Shown here: piece by piece, positions 14,892 to 24,200 of the stretch | How the letters are laid out: every line of letters starts with the position of its first letter | How positions within the stretch are numbered: the stretch's first letter is position 1 | Source of the DNA: Treponema sp. UBA4377 | GTDB taxonomy: Bacteria; Spirochaetota; Spirochaetia; Treponematales; Treponemataceae | Reading direction: 5' to 3' | Assembly: GCA_002391235.1 (NCBI GenBank) | Contig: DGRX01000024.1 | Location: 1-61,817, forward strand | Length of the DNA stretch: 61,817 bases | Notes under the pieces: generated by a model | Seen by the model: only the letters and a program-made list of their open reading frames with translations | Database searches by the model: none | What the model was told of the DNA's origin: nothing | Program-made: the position numbers and the translations under genes

Positions 14892-17648
14892 TTAAAGGCT
14901 CTGCAAATACGACTTTAGCTTTTCTATGCGGTTTTGGCATTCGGCAAGCTTTTTCTTTTCTTCCTCAACCAATTCCGCGGGAGCGTGCTGGGCGAAGTTT
15001 CCGCCAAGCTTTCGCTCCGAGTTTTGCGCGTATTTTGTTTGCGTCTCTATTTCTTTGTTGAACTTTGCCTTAAGCGCCTCAAGGTTTACGCTTTCGTCAA
15101 CGATAAGGAAAGCCTCAAAGCCGCTTCCAACCGTTCCAATCGCGCGCGCGGGCTTTGATTCGACAAAGTCAACGCTCTTCATGCCGGCGAGAAGCTCTAT
15201 CATGTCGGTCTTTTCCTTGCAGACTTCGGCCGCGCTTCCCTTTTGGACGATCACGGCCATGTTCAGCTTTGCCGCCGGGTCAAGGCCGCACTCGGCTCGG
15301 AGCGCGCGGGTCTTTCCGATCAAGTCTTTTAGCGCGTCAAAGCGCTCTTCTATCGCCGCGTTCTTTCTATTGTCGTTGGGCTCGGGGTAGGGAGCGTCTA
15401 TGAGAAGTCCCTTGTATTCGCTGTTTGATGCGATTTTTTGCGCGTCCGCTTTTGCGCGGTTGGCCGCGATTTCGGCCATCGGAAGCTTTGAGTAAATTTC
15501 CTCCGTAACAAAAGGAAGGAAGGGATGGAGCAGGCGCAAGTTCTCTTCCAGAATGTTCATCAAAACGCTGGCCTGCCTGTCCTTTTCACGCTCGTCGCCG
15601 TTCTTAAAGTTAAGCTTTGTCGCCTCGACGTACCAGTCGCAGAACTCGTTCCAAAAGTATTCCATAAGAGCGCTGGCCGCGTCGTTGTAGCGGTAGCCTT
15701 CAAGCGCCGCGCGCGAAAGTCGGGCCGCGTTGTCCAAGCGAGCGTAAATCCACTTGTCAAGCTCTGTCAAATCCGCGTCGGTCACGGGAATCAAATTGCG
15801 GCCTTCCAAGTTTCCCAAAAGGTAGCGGCTTGCGTTCCAAACCTTGTTGCAAAAGCGGCTTCCCAGCTTAAAGGAGTCTTTGTCAATCAAAATGTCTTGG
15901 CCTTGCGCGCACATAAAGCCCAAGGTGAACTTGAGCGCGTCGGCGCCGTACATGTCGATGATTTCGAGCGGATCCATTCCGTTCCCCAAAGACTTTGACA
16001 TTTTGCGGCCCTGCTTGTCGCGCACCAAGCCGTGAATGTAAATGTCGCGGAAGGGAACTTTTCCAGTGAACTCAAGGCCGGCCATGATCATTCGACTGAC
16101 CCAGAAGAAGATGATGTCGTAGGCGGTTACAAGCGCCGTTGTCGGATAGAAAGTTTCAAGGTCGGCCGTCTTTTCCGGCCAGCCCAGCGTGCTGAATGGC
16201 CAAAGCCAAGAGGAAAACCATGTGTCCAAAACGTCTTCGTCCTGCTTAAGCTCGCTGGCTCCCGCGCCGCACTTGGGGCAGGCCTTTGGCTCTTCGCGGC
16301 TAACGATGACTTCGCCGCACTTTTGGCAGTACCAGGCCGGAATGCGGTGGCCCCACCAAATCTGGCGGCTCACGCACCAGTCGCGGATGTTTTCCATCCA
16401 GCGCGCGTATGTGTTTTCCCACTTTTGCGGGAAGAACTGAATGTCTCCGTTTTTCCAAGCGGCGAGCGCCTTGTCGGCCATCGGCTTCATTTTTACAAAC
16501 CACTGGTCGCTCAAATACGGCTCGACGATTGTCTTGCAGCGGTAGCAGTGGCCCACCGAGTGGACCATCTTTTCTTCGCCCTTAAAAAGGCCCGCTTCGG
16601 TCAAGTCTTCGATTACCAATTTGCGCGCCGCTTCGGGCTTAAGGCCCTGGTATTTTTGCGGAACGTTTTCGTTGAGCCGTCCGTCGGGCGTGAGCAAGTT
16701 GACCACTTCCAAATTGTGGCGCTTTCCCACTTCCCAGTCGTTGGGGTCGTGGGCCGGAGTGATTTTTACCATTCCGGTTCCAAACTCTTTGTCAACGTAT
16801 TCGTCGGCGATAATCGGAATTTCTTTTCCTGTAATCGGAAGCTTAAGCTTTTTTCCTACAAGCGCTGTGTAGCGCTCGTCGGTGGGGTTCACGGCCACTG
16901 CGGTGTCGCCAAAGAAAGTTTCGGGGCGGGTTGTGGCCACCTCGATTTTTCCGCTTCCGTCGGCGTACTCGTAGTAGATGTGGTACATCGCGCCCTGCGT
17001 GTCCTCGTGGTCAACTTCGTCGTCGGCCAAGGCGGTTCCGCAGCGGGGGCACCAGTTGACCAAGCGCTTTCCGCGGTACATAAGGCCGCGCTCGTAAAGG
17101 GTGACAAAAACGTCGCGCACGGCCTTGCTCAACCCTTCGTCGTAGGTAAAGCGCTCGCGCTCCCAGTCGGTTGAGTTGCCCAGCTTTCTTTGCTGCTTTA
17201 CGATTATGTCGTGGTGCTCTTCCTTTACTTTCCAAGTGCGCTCCAAAAAGGCCTCGCGTCCAAGGTCGTTGCGGGTTTTTCCTTCTTTTTTAAGCTGGCG
17301 CTCAACGACGTTTTGCGTCGCGATTCCGGCGTGGTCCGTTCCGGTAAGCCAAAGGGTGTTGTCGCCCTTCATGCGGTGGTAGCGCACGACGATATCCTGC
17401 AAGGTGTTGTTAAGGCCGTGGCCCATGTGCAAGACGCCGGTGACGTTGGGCGGCGGAATCACCACGGAATAAAGGGCCGGCTTTTTTTTGCCGTCCTTGC
17501 AGTCCGCGCATTTGCATTCCCATTCGGCATGGACGGGGCTGTCTGGGTCGGAGGCCGGCTTAAAGCAGCCCTTGCTTTCCCAGTCCTTGTAAATTCTATC
17601 TTCAAAATCTTTTGGATTGTAGGCTTTTTCTAGTTCTATAGCTTTCAT
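14892..17648 (-). CDS. valS: Valyl-tRNA synthetase
   Basis: Class I synthetase charging tRNA-Val, 918 residues. Signatures are PPPNVTGVLHMGHGLN (HIGH region), the connective editing domain with TTRPETFFGDTAVAV, WFSSWLWPFSTLGWP, KMSKSLGNG (KMSKS loop), an anticodon-binding domain and a C-terminal coiled coil (residues about 850-918). Cysteine pairs CQKC and CPKC form a zinc ribbon. An unusual insert rich in Cys and Lys (CKCADCKDGKKK, near residue 40) precedes the PPPNVTG strand. The ATG at 17648 is chosen over an upstream in-frame start because the promoter overlaps the extra residues. The -10 box ends ten bases before this ATG. Confidence 0.96.
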   Translation of the reverse strand: MKAIELEKAYNPKDFEDRIYKDWESKGCFKPASDPDSPVHAEWECKCADCKDGKKKPALYSVVIPPPNVTGVLHMGHGLNNTLQDIVVRYHRMKGDNTLWLTGTDHAGIATQNVVERQLKKEGKTRNDLGREAFLERTWKVKEEHHDIIVKQQRKLGNSTDWERERFTYDEGLSKAVRDVFVTLYERGLMYRGKRLVNWCPRCGTALADDEVDHEDTQGAMYHIYYEYADGSGKIEVATTRPETFFGDTAVAVNPTDERYTALVGKKLKLPITGKEIPIIADEYVDKEFGTGMVKITPAHDPNDWEVGKRHNLEVVNLLTPDGRLNENVPQKYQGLKPEAARKLVIEDLTEAGLFKGEEKMVHSVGHCYRCKTIVEPYLSDQWFVKMKPMADKALAAWKNGDIQFFPQKWENTYARWMENIRDWCVSRQIWWGHRIPAWYCQKCGEVIVSREEPKACPKCGAGASELKQDEDVLDTWFSSWLWPFSTLGWPEKTADLETFYPTTALVTAYDIIFFWVSRMIMAGLEFTGKVPFRDIYIHGLVRDKQGRKMSKSLGNGMDPLEIIDMYGADALKFTLGFMCAQGQDILIDKDSFKLGSRFCNKVWNASRYLLGNLEGRNLIPVTDADLTELDKWIYARLDNAARLSRAALEGYRYNDAASALMEYFWNEFCDWYVEATKLNFKNGDEREKDRQASVLMNILEENLRLLHPFLPFVTEEIYSKLPMAEIAANRAKADAQKIASNSEYKGLLIDAPYPEPNDNRKNAAIEERFDALKDLIGKTRALRAECGLDPAAKLNMAVIVQKGSAAEVCKEKTDMIELLAGMKSVDFVESKPARAIGTVGSGFEAFLIVDESVNLEALKAKFNKEIETQTKYAQNSERKLGGNFAQHAPAELVEEEKKKLAECQNRIEKLKSYLQSL

Positions 17649-17686
17649 AATGGCAAATATTATATAGAAAAATGAGGAATTGTTCA
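17649..17686 (-). promoter_or_regulatory. valS promoter, probably leaderless
   Basis: On the minus strand: TTGAAC, 17-base spacer, TATAAT, then ten bases without a ribosome-binding site, then the valS ATG at 17648. Confidence 0.7.
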
Positions 17687-17702
17687 ATTAGATTTGAGGC
17701 CA

Positions 17703-17863
17703 GAGCCAGGCAGCGTCCGCAGGATTGCCCGCGCTCGCGAGAGCGCAGTTGAATCGCTTCCTATAGCAAAATGGAGCGCAGCGACATACGCGGTGAAACC
17801 GCTCGAAATGACGATTAAGGTCTTGCAAGCAAAAATACGAGCGGAGCCAGGCAGCGTCCGCAG
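17703..17863 (+). repeat. Composite repeat: module D, module A, module B, module D
   Basis: Module D (GAGCCAGGCAGCGTCCGCAG) occurs exactly at 17703-17722 and again at 17844-17863. Between them lie module A (17725-17788), with the hairpin GCGCTC-GCGA-GAGCGC and CTTCCTATAGCAAAA, and module B (17789-17844), with a GCGGTGAAACCGC hairpin and CCGCTCG/CGAGCGG arms. This fills most of the 300 bases between divergent valS and the cyclase gene. Confidence 0.8.
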
Positions 17864-17895
17864 CATTTTTCTCCATTTTCTCAAAAAAAAAATCT

Positions 17896-17924
17896 TGCAA
17901 AATAGAAAAAATGGGTTTACAATA
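17896..17924 (+). promoter_or_regulatory. Promoter of the adenylate cyclase operon
   Basis: TTGCAA, 17-base spacer, TACAAT upstream of an AAGGAG site and the TTG start at 17950. Unlike many neighbours, this gene has a normal leader. Confidence 0.65.
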
Positions 17925-17949
17925 GAAGAATATAAAAAGGAGAAAAGAG

Positions 17950-19644
17950 TTGGCTAAAAAACGTTTTTTCCAATATGTCGGCGACACGCCGATTATCCCT
18001 ATTTCAGTCAAAATTTTGGCGATTTTCATTTCGCTTATTTTGATGTCAAATTTCATGACTAACTTGATTTCCGTTCAGCTTTCGCAAAGGCAAGTCACGG
18101 AATTGACCAACAGGCTGACTGTCACGCAGCTAAAGGAACTATACAAAAACGCGTCCAGCCAATATCAAATTTACTCTTACAAAAAGAACAAGGAAGAATG
18201 CCTTGAGACGCTAAAAAACTCGGCAAAGGAAGAATTCTCCAACCGCCACAGTTTGGCCCTGGGCTTTGACCGCACCGGCGTCGCCCTTTTTTGCGCCTCG
18301 GCCGACGGCTCCGACTTGCTCAGCTTTCCCGACAAAGAGGCTCTTGCCAAGTTGAACGACGACTACGACAATGGAATCATAGAGGGCCAAATCAACTTTG
18401 AGCTTCGCGGAGCGGAATACCACGGCATTTACAAGTATTCCGAAGACTGGAACGTCTACCTTGTCCGCGCCGAATCAAAGAACGACACCGCGCGCTATAA
18501 AATCACGATTATGGCGATTATCACGGCGGTAATCCTTATCCTTACCGTAATTTTTGTCGCGCTGGGCGTCTACATGTTCCGCGCGCTTTTTGTGAGCATT
18601 TCAAAAATCACAAACAGCCTTTACGACATGCAGCAAAAGTCTCAGTTGTCCACAATCGACATCGACGACGCTCCCAACGACGACATCACTTATATGGCCG
18701 CCTCGTTCAACTCGCTTTCGGTTTCGGTCAACAACTTGCTGACGACTTTCCAAAAGTTTGTCTCAAAGGATGTCGTCTCAAAGGCTTACACCGACCACAC
18801 GATCAAGCTGGAAGGAATGCAGCGCGAGCTTACGATTTTGTTCAGCGACATCAAGAGCTTCACCTACAGAACCGAGACTTTGGGAAACGAAATCATCGAC
18901 CTTTTGAACGTTCACTACAACAACGTAATCCACGACGTCCACGAAGAGAACGGCGTCGTCGGCTCCATCATCGGAGACGCGATTTTGGCGATTTTCGGCT
19001 CGCTCAAAAATCCAGAGCTTAAGTCGCTTGAGGCGATTGACGCGGGCTGGCGCATCACTTACGTAACCGCTGAGCTTCGCGAAAAAATGAAGGCGCAGCG
19101 CAAAAAGATTGAGGAGACCCGAAAGCTTACCGCGGCCGAAGACAGAATCTACAAGGCGGTCTTGCTTGACATCGGCGTCGGCATTGACGGAGGAACGGTA
19201 TTCTACGGAAACATCGGTTCCGACGAGCACATGACCAACACCGTAATCGGCGACAACGTGAACTCGGCCAGCCGCTTGGAAGGCGTCACCCGCATCTACC
19301 ACTTGCCGATTGTCGTTTCCGAATACATCGTTGACGACGTAAAGGACAAGACCGACCGCTACAAGTTCTACGAAATCGACACAATCCAAGTAAAAGGAAA
19401 AACAAAAGGAAAGAAGATTTTCTTCCCGCTTGACACCGAGAACGAAAGCCAAAAGGGCCTTGAAAAGCAGTTTGACATTTACGAAGAGGCCTTGCAGGCT
19501 TACTACGAGGGCGATTGGAAAAACGCCAGAAAGCTTTTCAAGAGCGTCAAGATGGATGTGGCCGAAGTATTCTTGGAGCGCATGGGCGCCCGCGGAAACG
19601 CGCCCGATAAATGGAGAGGCATATGGGCAATGACGACAAAATAA
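17950..19644 (+). CDS. Membrane-bound class III adenylate/guanylate cyclase
   Basis: 564-residue sensor enzyme expected to make cAMP (possibly cGMP). It has an N-terminal helix (about 20-42), an extracytoplasmic sensing region to about 180, a second helix (about 182-210), a HAMP-like linker and a C-terminal class III catalytic domain. Metal-binding aspartates are D300 (LFSDIKSFT) and D343 (GSIIGDAILAIFG); the NVNSASRLEG segment carries the Asn and Arg of the transition-state site. A long charged insert (REKMKAQRKKIEETRKL) sits within the catalytic domain. The start is TTG behind AAGGAG. The 3' end overlaps the next gene by 22 bases, implying coupling. Confidence 0.9.
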   Translation: MAKKRFFQYVGDTPIIPISVKILAIFISLILMSNFMTNLISVQLSQRQVTELTNRLTVTQLKELYKNASSQYQIYSYKKNKEECLETLKNSAKEEFSNRHSLALGFDRTGVALFCASADGSDLLSFPDKEALAKLNDDYDNGIIEGQINFELRGAEYHGIYKYSEDWNVYLVRAESKNDTARYKITIMAIITAVILILTVIFVALGVYMFRALFVSISKITNSLYDMQQKSQLSTIDIDDAPNDDITYMAASFNSLSVSVNNLLTTFQKFVSKDVVSKAYTDHTIKLEGMQRELTILFSDIKSFTYRTETLGNEIIDLLNVHYNNVIHDVHEENGVVGSIIGDAILAIFGSLKNPELKSLEAIDAGWRITYVTAELREKMKAQRKKIEETRKLTAAEDRIYKAVLLDIGVGIDGGTVFYGNIGSDEHMTNTVIGDNVNSASRLEGVTRIYHLPIVVSEYIVDDVKDKTDRYKFYEIDTIQVKGKTKGKKIFFPLDTENESQKGLEKQFDIYEEALQAYYEGDWKNARKLFKSVKMDVAEVFLERMGARGNAPDKWRGIWAMTTK

Positions 19645-21101
19645 AAGAGCTTACTTTATTCTTGGGCGACGAGCTGGAAAGCGTCCGCCGCTCAAAGAAG
19701 GTCAGGGTTTACGACCTTGAAACCGAATACGCAAAGACCCGCAACAACAGGCTTTGGTCTGTTTGGCTTACGCTGGGCTTGACTTTTGCCGCGGTGATTC
19801 TTGTCACTATTTTCACCGTTCGCGGAATCGGCAAGAGCGCCGAAAAAATCGACGTGAACCTTTCTTCTTTTGAAGACTTGAATTTGCAAAACCTCTTTAA
19901 CCAGCTGGAGCGGACGCAGGAAAAATTTGACGAGGCCACAAAGAAAAAGGCCTCTCTGCAGGGAGCGCTAGACTCGCGCATAGCCCGCGCCAAGCAGAGA
20001 ATGCAGGCCGACTTGGCGCTGCTTTCAAACATGAGGCTTTCAAGGCAGGCCTTGGCCGAGCGCAAGGAAAAAATTCAAAAGGCATACAGCGCCGAAGTTT
20101 CGGCCGCCCACGCCGAGATCGACGAAGAGCTTTCTACCGCCGAGGCCGAGGCCAAGCAGTACGAAGAGCAGCTTAAGTCTTACGATAGCGAGAACGTGGC
20201 CCGCGCCCAGGAATGGGAAAAAAAGATGGACAGCGAGCGCCAGGCCCGCCAATTGGAAAGGCAAAAATTGGTCGATTCCTACGAAAAGCAGCTTGCCGAC
20301 GCGCAGACTCTTTTGGAGGAAACCCGCAAAAAGGACTTTGAGGAGCGCAAGAACGCCACAAACGAAATCGCCAGACGCTACGAGCAGGAAATCGCGGGCT
20401 ACGACCCGGTAATCAAGGATTCAAAGGTTACAAGCGTTATCACAAGCGCCAACCAAAATCCCTTGGGAGCCTTTAACCGCGAAAGCCTTTTGGGCGAGGA
20501 AGCTCCTGAGCTTAGCGAAGAATTTTCGGCGGCCTTGGACAAAGCCTTCGCCGATTACGGCGACTTGGAAGTTTTATTGTCAAAGTCGGCCGAGATTCCC
20601 CAGCGCAACACGATGAAAAGCGTCGTCGCGGGCGAAAAAAAACTTTCTTACACAATCGCCAATAATTTGGCCCGCGCCGCGATTAGCGAAATCAAGGCCA
20701 AGGACGGCGAGGCGGCCGCCGCCAGCCAAGAGCTTGACGGCATGAAAGTCCAGGTTGAGGAAGCCCAGCGCCTTGCGGCCGAGGCCAGCGAGGCCCGCGA
20801 CTTTGAAAGGAAGGCCAGCCAGTCTTACGTAAACATTTTGAATTCCTCTTTGGTTGACGAAAAGACGGCCGGTTTTGTCCTTGACCCTGCCAACGAGCAT
20901 GGTCCGGCGGTCTTTATCCGCGACGTATGGACTCAAAGCGTCACCCGCGACGGAACGACAAAAGTTGAGGTTTATAATGGCAGGACAAAGGCCGCCACGG
21001 GAGCGCTGCTCTTCTACGCCGACAACTACTACATTTCGCTCGACAAGCCCGAGCTCGCCGCCAGCTTGACAGTTGGCAGCACGTTCAGAATTAAAAAGTG
21101 A
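19623..21101 (+). CDS. Single-span membrane protein with long coiled coil
   Basis: 492-residue protein of unknown function. A short cytosolic N-terminus is followed by one membrane helix (about residues 43-65) and a long, strongly heptad-like charged region (about 75-250). A second helical region (about 370-410) precedes a C-terminal globular domain of about 80 residues (FVLDPANEHGPAVFIRDVW) that has a beta-rich look. The ATG at 19623 follows GGAGAGG. The start lies inside the cyclase gene, so the two proteins are probably made in proportion and may form a signalling or scaffold pair (inference). A terminator follows at 21184. Confidence 0.75.
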   Translation: MGNDDKIKELTLFLGDELESVRRSKKVRVYDLETEYAKTRNNRLWSVWLTLGLTFAAVILVTIFTVRGIGKSAEKIDVNLSSFEDLNLQNLFNQLERTQEKFDEATKKKASLQGALDSRIARAKQRMQADLALLSNMRLSRQALAERKEKIQKAYSAEVSAAHAEIDEELSTAEAEAKQYEEQLKSYDSENVARAQEWEKKMDSERQARQLERQKLVDSYEKQLADAQTLLEETRKKDFEERKNATNEIARRYEQEIAGYDPVIKDSKVTSVITSANQNPLGAFNRESLLGEEAPELSEEFSAALDKAFADYGDLEVLLSKSAEIPQRNTMKSVVAGEKKLSYTIANNLARAAISEIKAKDGEAAAASQELDGMKVQVEEAQRLAAEASEARDFERKASQSYVNILNSSLVDEKTAGFVLDPANEHGPAVFIRDVWTQSVTRDGTTKVEVYNGRTKAATGALLFYADNYYISLDKPELAASLTVGSTFRIKK

Positions 21102-21183
21102 GGGTAGAAAAAAAGAAGCGTAGCGGGGGTCCGGGCGGGCCGAACTTAGGACACGTTAAGCTAATCATTAGGCCCCAAAAGTA

Positions 21184-21223
21184 CCTCGTTCGGAACCGCT
21201 TGGGTTCCCGCGAGGGCTTTTTT
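21184..21223 (+). terminator. Intrinsic terminator after the cyclase operon
   Basis: CCTCG and GGAACC (21184-21197) pair with GGTTCC and CGAGG (21203-21215) around GCTT, followed by GC and six T. The region 21102-21183 before it is GC-rich, and no gene is recognised there. Confidence 0.85.
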
Positions 21224-21238
21224 GTTTTTACGCTACAG

Positions 21239-21267
21239 TTGATTTTTTTCTATATATGCGCTATAAT
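21239..21267 (+). promoter_or_regulatory. Promoter just before the BadF-family gene
   Basis: TTGATT (21239-21244), 17 bases ending in GCGC, TATAAT (21262-21267). The ATG at 21276 follows after eight bases, GATAGGAT, in which AGGA is too close to the start to act normally. Confidence 0.75.
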
Positions 21268-21275
21268 GATAGGAT

Positions 21276-24200
21276 ATGGAATTTGCAGAAAGCTCTACAT
21301 TTAAGAAAATCATAGATCCCATTCGTTTTGGCATTGACGTGGGAAGCACCACCGTAAAGGTGGCCGCCCTGGGCCAAAACGACGAACTTTTATACAGCGC
21401 GTACGAGCGCCACCGCGCCGACATACGCTCGACAATCATATCTGTAGTTAACAACGCCCTTGACTCTTTGGAAAAGCAATGCCCGGAAGGCGCGGCGCAA
21501 ACCCTTAGCGTCAAGGTCACCGGAAGCGGAGGATTGGCCGTAAGCCAGTGGCTCAACGTTCCCTTTATCCAAGAGGTTATCGCGGCCACAACCGCCGTCC
21601 GAAAGATAATCCCGCAAACCGATGTCGTCATCGAGCTTGGCGGCGAGGACGCGAAAATCACTTACTTTAAAGGCGGCGTCGAGCAGCGCATGAACGGAAC
21701 TTGCGCTGGCGGAACCGGAGCCTTCATCGACCAAATGGCCGCGCTCTTGGAAACCGACGCGGGCGGCCTTAACAAGCTTGCGGCCGGAGCGACGACGATT
21801 TACCCGATCGCCGCGCGCTGCGGAGTTTTCGCAAAGACAGACGTTCAGCCGCTTATCAACGAAGGCGCCCGCCGCGAAGACATCGCGGCCTCGATTTACC
21901 AAGCCGTTGTAACGCAGACAATTTCCGGCCTGGCCTGCGGAAAGCCGATTCGCGGCAAGGTCGCCTTTTTGGGCGGACCCTTGCACTTTATGGAGCAGCT
22001 TCGCCAGCGCTTTATCGAAACCTTAAAGTTAAAGGACGACGAAATAATCGTTCCTGAAAATTCGCAATTGTTCGTCGCACAGGGCGCGGCTTATTCTGCC
22101 GAGCGGAAATTCGCTTGCGGCCCCGACGGAAAGGAATTCAACTTTCCGACAATCGCGGCTTTCCGCGAGTCGTTAAAAAATCTTGTCGGCGCCGAGCTTC
22201 ACGAAGTCCAGCGCTTGGAGCCGCTCTTTAAGAGCGAGGAAGAGCTTAAGGAATTCCGCGAAAGGCACGCAAGCGAAAAGGCCTTGCGGGGCGACTTGGA
22301 CGCGGCCAAGGGACCGGTCTTCCTTGGCTTGGATTCCGGCTCCACGACGACAAAGGCTGTCCTTACCGACATTGACGGCCGCATTTTGTGGAACTTTTAC
22401 ACGGCCAACGCCGGAAACCCGGTTGACATCGCCGTAAAGACATTAAAGGACTTGTACAAACGCCTGCCCAAAGACGTTTACATAGCGCGCGCCGTCTCCA
22501 CCGGTTACGGCGAGGCTTTGTTCCAAGCGGCGCTTGGCGTCGACGCCGGCGAGGTTGAGACAATCACTCACTTTAGGGCGGCCGACTTTTTCGTTCCCGG
22601 CGTTGAATTCCTTTTGGACATTGGCGGCCAGGACATGAAGTGCCTTCGCATGAAGGACGGCGCGATTTCTTCCATCCAGCTTAACGAAGCCTGCTCGTCG
22701 GGCTGCGGAAGCTTCTTGGACAACTTTGCCCGCACGATGGGAATGGACGTCCGCGAGTTTAGCCAAAAGGCTTTGACCGCCCAGCAGCCCGTTGACCTGG
22801 GAAGCCGCTGCACGGTCTTTATGAACAGCCGCGTTAAGCAGGCGCAAAAGGAAGGCGCGACGGTCGCAGACATTTCGGCCGGCCTGTCATATTCTGTAAT
22901 CAAGAACGCCTTGTTCAAGGTAATAAAGCTGCGTCGCGCGAGCGACATCGGAACTAAGGTTGTCGTCCAAGGCGGCACCTTCAACAACGACGCGGTTTTG
23001 CGCGCCTTTGAAAAAATTTCAGGCGTCAACGTGTTCCGCCCGGACGTGGCAGGCCTTATGGGAGCCTACGGTTCCGCCTTGATCGCTTGCGACCAGTGGC
23101 GCGACTTGATGGCGCCAAAGCCGGGCGAGCCGGAGGGAACCGTTCACGACGTTAGAACCGGTTTGGCCAGCTTGGAGGAATTGGAAAACTTCCACGTTGA
23201 CCTTGACCTCCGCCGCTGCGGAAAGTGCCAGAACAACTGCTTGCTTACGATAAACACCTTCACCACAAAAGACAAGGACGGAAAGGAAGTCTCGCGCGCC
23301 TTTGTCACCGGAAACCGCTGCGAGCGCGGCGCCGAGCTTGGAGAAAAAGTTTCGGTCATCGACGCGAGCAACAAGGAAGCGTCAAGGCTTGACGGCTCCG
23401 ACGCAGGCGACATTCCAAACCTCTTCGCTTGGAAATACAAGCGCGTCTTTGACTACACGCCGCTTCCTTTGCAGGACGCTCCGATGGGAGAAGTCGGAAT
23501 TCCGCGCGTCCTCAACATGTACGAAAACTATCCGCTCTGGTTCACCTTCTTCACAAAGCTGGGCTTTAGGGTCCGCCTTAGCCCGCGCTCTACAAGAAGC
23601 GTTTACGAAAAGGGCTTGGAAAGCATTCCGTCGGAATCGGTTTGCTATCCCGGAAAAATATCGCACGGACACGTCGAAAGCCTTTTAAAGGCCGGCGTTA
23701 AATTCATTTTCTACCCCTGCGCTCCCTACGAAAAACAGGAGGACGCGGGCGCGGGCAACCACTACAATTGCCCGATTGTCACAAGCTATCCCGAAGTCTT
23801 GCGCAACAACATCGACGCGCTGCGCCAAGATTCTTCAATCTTATACATGGACCCCTTCCTGCCGATTTACGACAAGAACCGCTTGGCCTACCGCCTCTTT
23901 GAGGAATTGCATCCGCACTTTGCTCAAATCACTTTTGACAAGGTCATGCGAGCGGTTGACGAGGCCTGGAAGGAGCAGGAAAAATTCCGCAAGGAAATCC
24001 AGCAAAAGGGCGAGGAAGCCTTGGAGCGCATCATCACGCTCGGCGTTCACGGAATTGTTTTGTCGGGCCGCCCCTACCACTTGGATCCCGAAATCAACCA
24101 CGGAATTCCCGAAATGATTAACGGCTTGGGCTTGGCGGTATTTACCGAAGACTCCGTCGCGCACCTTGGCTCGATCGAGCGCCCCTTGCGCATAACCGAC

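Noticed and set aside
16032..17174. Long open frame of 380 codons opposite valS
   Set aside because: It lies entirely antisense to a clear ValRS gene. GC-rich codon bias keeps the opposite frame open; no start signals or domains.
21102..21183. Small structured RNA before the terminator
   Set aside because: The GC-rich stretch shows no recognisable RNA family, and the hairpin that is clear is the terminator itself.
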